The notes below the pieces were generated by a model that had not been told where the DNA came from, did no database searches, and saw only the letters and a list, made by a program, of their open reading frames with translations. The position numbers and the translations under genes are program-made. 64,000 bases of DNA from Streptomyces sp. NBC_01549 (GTDB taxonomy: Bacteria; Actinomycetota; Actinomycetes; Streptomycetales; Streptomycetaceae), in the NCBI RefSeq assembly GCF_026339955.1, contig NZ_JAPEPW010000001.1, positions 2,878,501-2,942,500 on the forward strand, written 5' to 3'. Positions 50,226 through 57,652 of this stretch are shown here, one piece after another. Each line of letters begins with the position of its first letter. Positions within the stretch are counted from its first letter, which is position 1.

Positions 50226-51139
50226 CCGGCGTCGGGGGTCGGCTCGGCGTCGGGGGTGTCCTCGTCCGCCCAGCGGAGCGCGAGCGCCGCGGCCTTGCGG
50301 GACGCCTCCGCGACGGCCTCGGGGCCTCCCCCGGCCAGCGCGGCGGCGTACCCCACGAGGAACGTGGTCAGCGGCGCCGCGGGCCGGGCCACCCCGTGCG
50401 CGGCATCACGGGCCAGGTCGAGCAGGACGCCGGTGTCGACGTCCAGGTCGATGCCCAGCTCGTCCTTGACTGCGGAAATCCATTCATCCAACACGTTCCC
50501 ATGCTCCCTGATACGGGCCCGGGCGGCGGCGATGTCGTCCCAGGTGTCGCAGTCGAAGGACGCGACGGGGTCGGAGATGCGGGTGAGGTCGAGCGCGGCG
50601 GTGAGCCGCCGCAGCGGCAGCCCGGTGACTTCGCCGTGCGCGGCGGCGAGCGCGGCCAGCTCCCGGCGCAGGGCGTCCGCACGGTAGGCGGCGACGAGTG
50701 GCTGGTCACGGCCGTCGGGGTCGGTGAGCAGCACGCCGTCGGGTTTCGCCGGGCCCTCGGGGGCGTTGCCCGTCCGCAGGGCGTCCAGCAGACGCCATAC
50801 CGTCGCCTGGTCCAGGAACGGCAGGTCGGCGGAGAGCACCACGACGTGTTCCAACGAGGTGTGCCGCAGACCGGCGTCGAGTGCGGCGAGCGGTCCCCCG
50901 CCGGGCGGGTCCTCGCGCGCCCACCGCACGGGGTGCGCGGTCTCTCTGGGCTCGGCGACGACGACCGTGGTGGTGGCGGTGGCGCAGGCGGTGAGCACCC
51001 GGTCGAGCAGCGGGCGCCCACCCACGCGCAGACCGGGCTTGTCCGCGCCGCCGAGCCTGCGGGCGGCGCCGCCCGCGAGGACGACGGCGTCGTACGGGGC
51101 GGCGGGGCCGGGGGTGCCCGGTGGCTCGTACGCGGTCAT
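50222..51139 (-). CDS. MobA-like nucleotidyltransferase fused to DUF6457
   Basis: The 305-residue protein has an N-terminal MobA/NTP-transferase fold: DAVVLAGGAARRLGGADKPGLRVGG (nucleotide loop, about 17-41), VVLSADLPFLD and DPVASFDCDTWDDIAAAR (about 195-212). From about residue 217 a second domain begins, LDEWISAVKDELGIDLDVDTGVLLDLARDAAHGVARPAAPLTTFLVGYAAA, matching DUF6457. The first domain is the expected GMP transferase for molybdopterin guanine dinucleotide. The second occurs as a separate protein in other actinobacteria. It overlaps moeA in an ATGA junction. Confidence 0.9.
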   Translation of the reverse strand: MTAYEPPGTPGPAAPYDAVVLAGGAARRLGGADKPGLRVGGRPLLDRVLTACATATTTVVVAEPRETAHPVRWAREDPPGGGPLAALDAGLRHTSLEHVVVLSADLPFLDQATVWRLLDALRTGNAPEGPAKPDGVLLTDPDGRDQPLVAAYRADALRRELAALAAAHGEVTGLPLRRLTAALDLTRISDPVASFDCDTWDDIAAARARIREHGNVLDEWISAVKDELGIDLDVDTGVLLDLARDAAHGVARPAAPLTTFLVGYAAALAGGGPEAVAEASRKAAALALRWADEDTPDAEPTPDAG

Positions 51140-51164
51140 CCCCCGAGTATGCGTGCCGCCGCGA

Positions 51165-52556
51165 TCACAGGGAACGCAGGAGCACCGCCGGCTGTTCGAC
51201 GCAGTCCGCCACATGGCGCAGGAAGCCGCCCGCCGTGCCGCCGTCGCACACCCGGTGGTCGAAGGTGAGCGAGAGCTGGACGACCTGGCGCACGGCCAGT
51301 TCACCCTCGTACACCCAGGGCTTGGGGATGATCCGGCCGACGCCGAGCATGGCGGCCTCGGGGTGGTTGATGATCGGCGTGGAGCCGTCGACACCGAACA
51401 CTCCGTAGTTGTTCAACGTGAAGGTGCCGCCCGTGAGTTCCGCGGGCGTCAGCGTGCCGGTGCGCGCGGCCTCGGTCAGCCGGGCGAACTCCGCGCTCAG
51501 CGATTCCGCGTCGCGTGTGTGGGCGTCCCGGACGACGGGGACGACGAGGCCGCGCTCGGTCTGTGCCGCGAAGCCCAGGTGGACCTGGTCGAGGCGGACG
51601 ATCTCGCGGGCCTCCGTGTCGACCGTGGAGTTGAGCTCCGGGTAGCGGGCCAGTGCGGCGGTGCAGATACGGGCCAGCAGCGCGAGCAGGGAGATCTTGG
51701 GTCCGCCGGTGGCGTTCATCGCCCTGCGCGCGTGCAGGAGTTCCGTCGCGTCGGCGTCCACCCAGCAGGTCGCGTCGGGGATCTCGCGGCGACTGCGGGA
51801 GAGTTTGTCGGCGACCGTGCCGCGGATGCCGCGGAGGGGGATACGGGTGCCGGCCGTGGCGTGTGCGGGGGCCACGGGGGTGTGCGGGGTGAGTGGGGTC
51901 TCCGGTGCCCGGACCGGGGTGTGGGCCGAGCGCAACGCGTGTTCCACGTCCGACCGCAGGATCAGCCCTTCGGGGCCGGAGCCCACCAGGGTCCGCAGGT
52001 CCAGGCCGTTTTCCCGGGCGAGCCTGCGGACGAGCGGGGAGATCACCGGTACGGGTCCGTCGGCGCGTACCACCGTCGCGTTGTGGTCAGCGGCCGGCGT
52101 GTGCTCCCGCGCCGAGGAGCCCGGGGGGTTCCCGGCGGCGGGGTGGTGTGCGGGCCGGGTCCGCGTGTGGGCCCCGGGCGAAGGGGTCGCCCCGGGCAGA
52201 GTGGTCGCCCCGGCGGGCGGCCGTACCCTCCTGCGTCGCGCCGGTGGCGCCCCGGTGCCGTACCCCACCAGCACGTTGCCGGAGCCCTCGGTCTCGTCGA
52301 CGGAGGATGACGGGCCGACCGCGACGGTCAACAGGGGGGAGCCCACGGGCAGTTCCGTGCCCTCCTCGCCGAAGCGTGCGGTGACCACGCCTCCGTAGGG
52401 GCAGGGGACCTCGACCATCGCCTTGGCCGTCTCGACCTCGACGACGGGCTGGTCGACGGCGACGACGTCGCCGACCTCCACCAGCCAGCGGACGATCTCC
52501 GCCTCGGTGAGGCCCTCACCGAGGTCGGGGAGCTTGAACTCGAGCACCTGGGCCAT
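51165..52556 (-). CDS. bkdC: Branched-chain 2-oxoacid dehydrogenase E2 (operon 2)
   Basis: The 463-residue acyltransferase starts MAQVLEFKLPDLGEGLTEAE and has a lipoyl Lys in VEVETAKAMVEVP. A Pro/Ala/His-rich linker precedes the subunit-binding domain (SPLVRRLARENGLDLRTLVG, then GLILRSDV) and the catalytic domain with active site DHRVCDGGTAG. It shares architecture with the E2 at 27.3-28.7 kb but differs in linker and surface residues, as expected of long-separated paralogues. Its ATG shares one base with the E1beta stop, so translation is coupled. It is the last gene of the operon. Confidence 0.94.
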   Translation of the reverse strand: MAQVLEFKLPDLGEGLTEAEIVRWLVEVGDVVAVDQPVVEVETAKAMVEVPCPYGGVVTARFGEEGTELPVGSPLLTVAVGPSSSVDETEGSGNVLVGYGTGAPPARRRRVRPPAGATTLPGATPSPGAHTRTRPAHHPAAGNPPGSSAREHTPAADHNATVVRADGPVPVISPLVRRLARENGLDLRTLVGSGPEGLILRSDVEHALRSAHTPVRAPETPLTPHTPVAPAHATAGTRIPLRGIRGTVADKLSRSRREIPDATCWVDADATELLHARRAMNATGGPKISLLALLARICTAALARYPELNSTVDTEAREIVRLDQVHLGFAAQTERGLVVPVVRDAHTRDAESLSAEFARLTEAARTGTLTPAELTGGTFTLNNYGVFGVDGSTPIINHPEAAMLGVGRIIPKPWVYEGELAVRQVVQLSLTFDHRVCDGGTAGGFLRHVADCVEQPAVLLRSL

Positions 52557-53560
52557 CAGCTGTCCGCCTCCCATTGCAGGCGCCCCACGGCGTCCAGGAT
52601 CCGGTCGACGCCGGGCAGGTGGTGCCGCTCCAGCATCGGCGGCGGATACGGGATGTCGAACCCGGCGACGCGCAGCACCGGCGCCTCCAGATGGTGGAAG
52701 CAGCGCTCGGTGACACGGGCCGCGATCTCGCCGCCCGGGCCGCCGTAACCGCCGGCCTCGTGCACGACGACCGCGCGTCCGGTCCGTCGCACGGAGGCGG
52801 CGACGGTCTCGTCGTCGAAGGGCACGAGCGAGCGCAGGTCGACGACTTCGAGGTCCCAGCCCTCGGCGCGCGCCGCCTCGGCCGCCTCCAGGCAGACCGG
52901 CACGGACGGCCCGTACGTGATGAGCGTGGCGCTGCGGCCCGGGCGCCGCACCACCGCGCGGCCTATCGGCTCGACGGCCGACGGCTCGTCGGGGTTCCAG
53001 GAGTCCTTCGACCAGTACAGGCGCTTGGGCTCCAGGAAGACGACCGGGTCGTCGGAGGCGATGGCGGCGCGCAGCAGCCCGTAGGCGTCGGCGACGGTCG
53101 CGGGCGTGACGACATGGAGCCCGGGGGTCGCCATGTAGTACGCCTCGGAGGAGTCGCTGTGGTGCTCGACGCCGCCGATGCCGCCGCCGTACGGGACACG
53201 GATGGTGATCGGGAGCGGCATGGCGCCGCGGGTGCGGTTGCGCATCCGTGCCACGTGCGAGATCAGCTGTTCGAACGCGGGGTAGGCGAACGCGTCGAAC
53301 TGCATCTCCACGACCGGCCTGAGCCCGTACATGGCCATGCCGACGGCCGTCCCCAGGATGCCCGCCTCGGCGAGCGGGGTGTCCGTGCAGCGGTCCTCGC
53401 CGAACTCCTTGGCGAGTCCGTCGGTGACACGGAAGACGCCGCCCAGGGTGCCGACGTCCTCGCCCATGACGTGGACGGTCGGGTCGGCGGCCATGGCGTC
53501 GCGGAGCCCGCGCGTGAGGGCCTGCGCCATGGTGGCGGGTTTGAGCGCGACAGTGGTCAT
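52556..53560 (-). CDS. bkdB: Branched-chain 2-oxoacid dehydrogenase E1 beta (operon 2)
   Basis: From ATG 53560 the protein is 334 residues, with MGEDVGTLGGVFRVTDGLAKEFG, DTPLAEAGILGTAVGMAM, VEMQFDAFAYPAFEQLISH and RVPYGGGIGGVEHHSDSSEAYY. The same frame stays open far upstream across E1alpha in the wrong phase, so the longer start is rejected in favour of the ATG that overlaps the E1alpha stop (53557-53560). It pairs with E1alpha to decarboxylate branched 2-oxoacids. Confidence 0.95.
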   Translation of the reverse strand: MTTVALKPATMAQALTRGLRDAMAADPTVHVMGEDVGTLGGVFRVTDGLAKEFGEDRCTDTPLAEAGILGTAVGMAMYGLRPVVEMQFDAFAYPAFEQLISHVARMRNRTRGAMPLPITIRVPYGGGIGGVEHHSDSSEAYYMATPGLHVVTPATVADAYGLLRAAIASDDPVVFLEPKRLYWSKDSWNPDEPSAVEPIGRAVVRRPGRSATLITYGPSVPVCLEAAEAARAEGWDLEVVDLRSLVPFDDETVAASVRRTGRAVVVHEAGGYGGPGGEIAARVTERCFHHLEAPVLRVAGFDIPYPPPMLERHHLPGVDRILDAVGRLQWEADS

Positions 53561-54699
53561 CCGGCCATCCCCTCCGACTCGGCCGCGGCCGCGAGTTCGG
53601 CGCGCAACTGCGCCTCCTGCTCGCGCAGTTGTGGTGTGGGCTCGGCGTACACGTGGGCGAAGAGGTCCATGGGGTCGAGCACCGGGTCCTGGTTCATGCG
53701 GGCGCGCAGGTCGGCGGCCATGGTCTCGGCGGCCTCGCGGGCCTCCCGTATGCCGTCGTCGTCGAGCAGGCCGCGCTCGGTCAACTCGTGCTCCAGGAGG
53801 GCGATCGGGTCGTGCGCCCGCCAGGTCTCGACCTCGGAGTCGCCGCGGTAGCGGGTGGCGTCGTCGGCGTTCGTGTGGGCTTCCATGCGGTACGTCACGG
53901 CCTCGACCAGCGTCGGGCCGCCTCCCGCGCGCGCGTGGCGCACGGCGTCGCTCAGGACCTCGTGCACGGCCGCCGCGTCGTTGCCGTCGACCAGTCGGCC
54001 GGGCATGCCGTAGCCGACGGCCTTGTGGGCCAGGGAGGGGGCGGCGGTCTGCTTGGCGAGCGGGACGGAGATGGCGAAGCCGTTGTTCTGGACGAGGAAG
54101 ACGACCGGGGCCTGCCAGACCGCCGCGAAGTTCAGCGCCTCGTGGAAGTCGCCCTCGCTGGTGCCGCCGTCGCCGACCAGGGCGAGCGCGACCACGTCGT
54201 CGCCCTTGAGGCGGGCGGCGTGCGCGAGGCCCACGGCGTGCGGGAGCTGGGTGGCGAGGGGCGTGCACAGGGGTGCGATGCGGTGCTCGTGGGGGTCGTA
54301 GCCGGTGTGCCAGTCGCCGCGCAGGAGGGTGAGGGCCTGGACGGGGTCGAGGCCGCGGGCGACGGCGGCGAGAGTGTCGCGGTAGCTCGGGAAGAGCCAG
54401 TCGCGCTCCTCCAGGACGAGTGCGGCGGCGACCTCGCAGGCCTCCTGGCCTGTGCTGGAGGGGTAGACGGCGAGACGGCCCTGCTTGGTGAGGGCGGTGG
54501 CCTGCGCGTTGTAGCGACGGCCGCGCACCAGCTCCGCGTACAGGCGGCGCAGCAGGGCGGGGTCGACCTGCGCGGCGGCTTCGGTGCCGAGGACGCGGTG
54601 GGGCAGCGCGTCGGGCAGCAGCGGCGCGGGGTCGGTGCGGGGCTGCCAAGCGGGCGGCGGCGTGGGCCGGTAAGCGCCTCGCTGCTCCATGACCGTCAT
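53557..54699 (-). CDS. bkdA: Branched-chain 2-oxoacid dehydrogenase E1 alpha (operon 2)
   Basis: From ATG 54699 (GGAGGTG ribosome site) the subunit is 380 residues: FPSYRDTLAAVARGLDPVQAL, then the ThDP motif VGDGGTSEGDFHEALNFAAVWQAPVVFLVQNN, then VTYRMEAHTNADDATRYR. It lacks the Ala/Lys-rich N-terminal extension of the other copy. It is the first gene of the operon. Upstream lies a 174-base divergent gap with an ACCGA-N4-TCGGT palindrome, DnaA-box-like sequences and the Lrp gene, whose product is the expected controller (BkdR type). Confidence 0.95.
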   Translation of the reverse strand: MTVMEQRGAYRPTPPPAWQPRTDPAPLLPDALPHRVLGTEAAAQVDPALLRRLYAELVRGRRYNAQATALTKQGRLAVYPSSTGQEACEVAAALVLEERDWLFPSYRDTLAAVARGLDPVQALTLLRGDWHTGYDPHEHRIAPLCTPLATQLPHAVGLAHAARLKGDDVVALALVGDGGTSEGDFHEALNFAAVWQAPVVFLVQNNGFAISVPLAKQTAAPSLAHKAVGYGMPGRLVDGNDAAAVHEVLSDAVRHARAGGGPTLVEAVTYRMEAHTNADDATRYRGDSEVETWRAHDPIALLEHELTERGLLDDDGIREAREAAETMAADLRARMNQDPVLDPMDLFAHVYAEPTPQLREQEAQLRAELAAAAESEGMAG

Positions 54700-54758
54700 G
54701 ACGGCACCTCCTCGTGGGAGCGGCTTTGGGCGCTGCACGGGTGTGAGGCGCCTCACCT

Positions 54759-54772
54759 ACCGATTGTTCGGT
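54759..54772. promoter_or_regulatory. TetR-type operator copy 1 (ACCGATTGTTCGGT)
   Basis: Five-base inverted arms ACCGA/TCGGT around TTGT, 60 bases upstream of the second E1alpha start. The same arms occur at 57561 and 62351. Confidence 0.65.
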
Positions 54773-54805
54773 CGTCGGCGCATTTTGGCTACAGGCACCG
54801 CCAGG

Positions 54806-54829
54806 CTGTGGACAAACGGTTCTCCACAG
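54806..54829. promoter_or_regulatory. Inverted DnaA-box-like pair
   Basis: TGTGGACAA (54807-54815) is the exact complement of the Streptomyces DnaA box TTGTCCACA. TTCTCCACA (54820-54828) differs at one base. Together they form an inverted repeat CTGTGGA-N10-TCCACAG in the bkd/lrp divergent region. Confidence 0.5.
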
Positions 54830-54873
54830 CCTGAGATGGACGCAGTACGTCCATGGTAGGGAGGCGGGGGGAC

Positions 54874-55374
54874 ATGGCACCTGAACAAATGGCCGAGCCG
54901 TCGGAGGCCGGCCCCGTCCCGCCGCCCGCCCGTCCGCTCGACGCCATCGATCAGGACATCCTGCAGATGCTCCAGGCGGACGGCCGCGCGTCGATACGCT
55001 CCGTGGCCGAACGGGTCCATGTGTCCCGCGCCAACGCCTACTCGCGGATCAACCGGCTCATCGACGACGGTGTGATCCGCGGCTTCGGGGCGCGCGTCGA
55101 CCACGAACGCGCCGGGCAGGGCACCTCCGCGTACATCACCCTCAAGATCGTGCAGAACTCCTGGCGCACGGTCCGTGAGCAGCTCAGGGTGCTGCCCGGC
55201 GCCTCCCACATCGCCCTGGTGGGCGGCGACTTCGACGTCCTGCTCCTGGTGCACACCCCCGACAACAGAGCCCTCCGCGAACTGGTCCTCACCCGCCTCC
55301 AGGCCATTCCGGAGGTCCTCAGCACCCGAACACTCCTGGTCTTCGAGGAGGAGGACCTGGAACCGGAAGGGTGA
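54874..55374 (+). CDS. Lrp/AsnC family regulator beside bkd operon 2
   Basis: The 166-residue regulator begins MAPEQMAEPS (GGGGGG just upstream). It has an AsnC-type helix-turn-helix (LDAIDQDILQMLQADGRASI, then SVAERVHVSRANAYSRINRL) and a RAM ligand-binding domain (HIALVGGDFDVLLLVHTPDNRALRELVLTRLQAIPEV). Divergent transcription from the E1alpha gene matches bkdR in streptomycetes and pseudomonads, where Lrp proteins sense branched-chain amino acids. An in-frame ATG seven codons earlier (54853) is possible. Confidence 0.93.
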   Translation: MAPEQMAEPSEAGPVPPPARPLDAIDQDILQMLQADGRASIRSVAERVHVSRANAYSRINRLIDDGVIRGFGARVDHERAGQGTSAYITLKIVQNSWRTVREQLRVLPGASHIALVGGDFDVLLLVHTPDNRALRELVLTRLQAIPEVLSTRTLLVFEEEDLEPEG

Positions 55375-55402
55375 CCTCCGTTTCCAAAGCGGGCCCCGGG
55401 CC

Positions 55403-55993
55403 TCACGCCTCGTTCCGGAGGCCTCCGAAGACCAGCTGCGCCACCGCGTCGGCGACCTCGCGTTCGCCCATGCCGCGGCTGTCGGGGCGGTACCACTCGA
55501 CGATCGAGTTGATCATTCCGAAGACCAGGCGGGTCGCGAGACGGACCTCCACGTCGCCGCGGACGTCCCCGTCGGCGGCCGCGGCCTTCAGGAGCTCGGC
55601 CACCTGGTGGTCGAACTCGCGGCGCCGCTCCAGGGCCCACCGCTCGGTGTGCGTGTTGCCGCGCACGCGCAGCAGCAGGGTCACGTACGGCAGTTCCGAG
55701 GTGAGCACCTCGACCATGCGCCGTACGACGTACTCCAGGCGCTCCACGGCACGCCCCACGCGCGCGTGCTCCTCGTCGAGGATGCCGAAGAGGCCGTCCA
55801 GCGCCCGGCTGACGGCGCGGCGCAGCAGCTCCTCCTTGCCCGTGACGTGGTGGTATATCGAGGACTTGGAGATGCCGGCCGCCTTGGAGAGGTGCTCCAT
55901 GGAGGTGCCGTCGTAGCCGCGTTCGTTGAAGACCTGGACGGCGACGGAGAGCAGGCTCTCGGGGGTGTACGTGTCGCGCTTGGCGGTGGTCAT
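55403..55993 (-). CDS. TetR family regulator (PaaR-like)
   Basis: From ATG 55993 the 196-residue protein has an N-terminal TetR helix-turn-helix (SLLSVAVQVFNERGYDGTSM, then EHLSKAAGISKSSIYHHVTGKEELL) and an all-helical ligand domain with YVTLLLRVRGNTHTERWALERRR and LVFGMINSIVEWYRPDSRG, as in TetR proteins controlling phenylacetate/acyl-CoA catabolism. Its start overlaps the 3-hydroxyacyl-CoA dehydrogenase stop by four bases, so it is autoregulated with that gene. It is the natural candidate to bind the ACCGA-N4-TCGGT palindromes at 54759, 57561 and 62351. Confidence 0.9.
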   Translation of the reverse strand: MTTAKRDTYTPESLLSVAVQVFNERGYDGTSMEHLSKAAGISKSSIYHHVTGKEELLRRAVSRALDGLFGILDEEHARVGRAVERLEYVVRRMVEVLTSELPYVTLLLRVRGNTHTERWALERRREFDHQVAELLKAAAADGDVRGDVEVRLATRLVFGMINSIVEWYRPDSRGMGEREVADAVAQLVFGGLRNEA

Positions 55994-57504
55994 GAGGTTC
56001 CCTCGCGCTTCTCGGTGGCGTACGCGTGGCGGTAGAGCGCGAGAGAGGGCGCGTAGCGCCCGGAGGGATCGCGCTGGTGCAGGTCGTCCAGGAGGGAGCA
56101 GGCCCAGCTCCGGCCCAGCCTGCGGCTCCATTCGAAGGGGCCCAGGGGGTAGTTGACCCCGAGCCGCATCGCGGTGTCGATGTCCTCCTCGGTGGCGACA
56201 CCCTTGGCGACGGCGTCGTGCGCCAGGTCGACGATCCGGGCCACGGTCCGGGCGACGATCATGCCGGGAGCGTCACCGATGACGCTGACGGCCTTGCCCA
56301 GCGCCTGGAAGAGGCCGACGGCCTCGGAGAGCGTCTGGGGAGCGGTGTCCTGGGAGGCCGACAGCGCGATCCGGGTGGCCCGGCGGTAGTCGAGCGCCAG
56401 GTCGAAGTAGACGACGTCGCGGAACTCGACCGAGGTCTGGCCGTCGGCGAGGACCAGCTGCCCGCCGCTGGGCAGCACCAGGCGGGTCCCGTGGTCCTCC
56501 TCGTCCTCACGGACCTGGATGCCCGCCTCACGGATCAGCGTGAGCAGTTCGGAGGCCGGACCCAGATCGCCCTCGGCGACGACGTACGCGGGCGGCTGCG
56601 CCTGTTCCGCGGTGTGCGGCTCGGGGCGCTCGGCGTCGGCCCCGTGGTCGTACCAGCCGTGCCCGGTCTTGCGGCCGAGGCGGCCGGACTCGACGAGCCG
56701 CCGCTGGGCGAGCGAGGGCGTGAAGCGCACGTCCTGGAAGAAGGACTGCCACACGGAGTGGGTCACGGACTCGTTGACGTCCTGGCCGATCAGGTCGGTC
56801 AGCTCGAAGGCCCCCATCCGGAAACCGCCGGACTCGCGCAGAACGGCATCGATCGTCGCGGGGTCGGCGGCCTGCGCCTCGTACACCGCGAAGGCCTCGG
56901 CATAGAAGGGCCGGGCGATGCGGTTGACGATGAATCCGGGGGTGTCGGCGCAGGCGACCGGCGTCTTTCCCCAGGCGCGTGCCGTCTCGTACGCGCGCGT
57001 GGCCGACGAGAAGTCGCTCGCGTACCCGGAGACGACCTCCACGAGCGGCAGCAGCGGCGCGGGGTTGAAGAAGTGCAGTCCGACCAGGCGGCCGGGGTTG
57101 CGCAGGGCGCCGCCGATAGCCGTGACGGACAGGGACGACGTGTTGGTGGCGAGCAGACAGTCGTGCTCGACGATGTCCTCGAGCTCGCGGAACAGCTGCT
57201 GTTTCACCTCGAGTCGTTCGAGCACCGCCTCGACGACGAGCGCGCAGTCCGCCAGCTCGGCAAGGTTGTGCGCGGGGTGCAGCCGGGCACGTGCCGCGTC
57301 CCGGTCGGCGGCGGCGAGCCGGTCCTTCTCGACGAGCCGGTCGAGACGCGCGCCGATCGCTTCGGCCGCCGCGTCGGCACGCCCGGGAACGGTGTCGTAG
57401 AGCCGCACGGGGTGGCCCGCGACCAGCGCGACCTGGGCGATGCCCTGGCCCATGGTGCCGGTGCCGACGACGGCCACGGGGCTGTTGAGGTCGAGTGCTG
57501 TCAT
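55990..57504 (-). CDS. 3-Hydroxyacyl-CoA dehydrogenase (PaaH-like)
   Basis: The 504-residue NAD-dependent enzyme has the Rossmann start VAVVGTGTMGQGIAQVALVAGH (about 9-30) and the catalytic region GLHFFNPAPLLPLVEVVSG (His about 141). Two C-terminal 3HCDH domains follow, FIVNRIARPFYAEAFAVYE and, after a linker, a second copy with GMIVARTVARIVDLAHDAV and LGVNYPLGPFEW. The duplicated C-domain and length fit PaaH/PaaC of phenylacetate breakdown or 3-hydroxybutyryl-CoA dehydrogenase. It is followed by its TetR regulator and divergent from paaN, so an aromatic/acyl-CoA role is the best guess. Confidence 0.92.
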   Translation of the reverse strand: MTALDLNSPVAVVGTGTMGQGIAQVALVAGHPVRLYDTVPGRADAAAEAIGARLDRLVEKDRLAAADRDAARARLHPAHNLAELADCALVVEAVLERLEVKQQLFRELEDIVEHDCLLATNTSSLSVTAIGGALRNPGRLVGLHFFNPAPLLPLVEVVSGYASDFSSATRAYETARAWGKTPVACADTPGFIVNRIARPFYAEAFAVYEAQAADPATIDAVLRESGGFRMGAFELTDLIGQDVNESVTHSVWQSFFQDVRFTPSLAQRRLVESGRLGRKTGHGWYDHGADAERPEPHTAEQAQPPAYVVAEGDLGPASELLTLIREAGIQVREDEEDHGTRLVLPSGGQLVLADGQTSVEFRDVVYFDLALDYRRATRIALSASQDTAPQTLSEAVGLFQALGKAVSVIGDAPGMIVARTVARIVDLAHDAVAKGVATEEDIDTAMRLGVNYPLGPFEWSRRLGRSWACSLLDDLHQRDPSGRYAPSLALYRHAYATEKREGTS

Positions 57505-57527
57505 GTGCGCGATCCTCCCGCACGGGG

Positions 57528-57536
57528 TTTTCCACA
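57528..57536 (+). promoter_or_regulatory. DnaA-box-like 9-mer TTTTCCACA
   Basis: Fits the loose bacterial DnaA-box consensus TTWTNCACA, in the divergent promoter of the dehydrogenase and paaN. Confidence 0.35.
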
Positions 57537-57560
57537 GATGCGGCGGTCCCCCTTGTCCCG

Positions 57561-57574
57561 ACCGATCGTTCGGT
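57561..57574. promoter_or_regulatory. TetR-type operator copy 2 (ACCGATCGTTCGGT)
   Basis: Arms ACCGA/TCGGT around TCGT, in the 148-base gap between the 3-hydroxyacyl-CoA dehydrogenase/tetR operon and paaN. Its position suits control of both directions. Confidence 0.75.
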
Positions 57575-57652
57575 TACTCTAACTCTGTCCGGCTATTTCT
57601 GCCCAGGTCATGAGCTCGACGAAGAGTTCTTGAGACGAGGAGATGGTCCCGC

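Noticed and set aside
53561..54880. Upstream extension of the operon 2 E1beta frame to 774 codons
   Set aside because: The extra residues are the E1alpha gene read out of phase. The ATG overlapping the E1alpha stop is the natural start.
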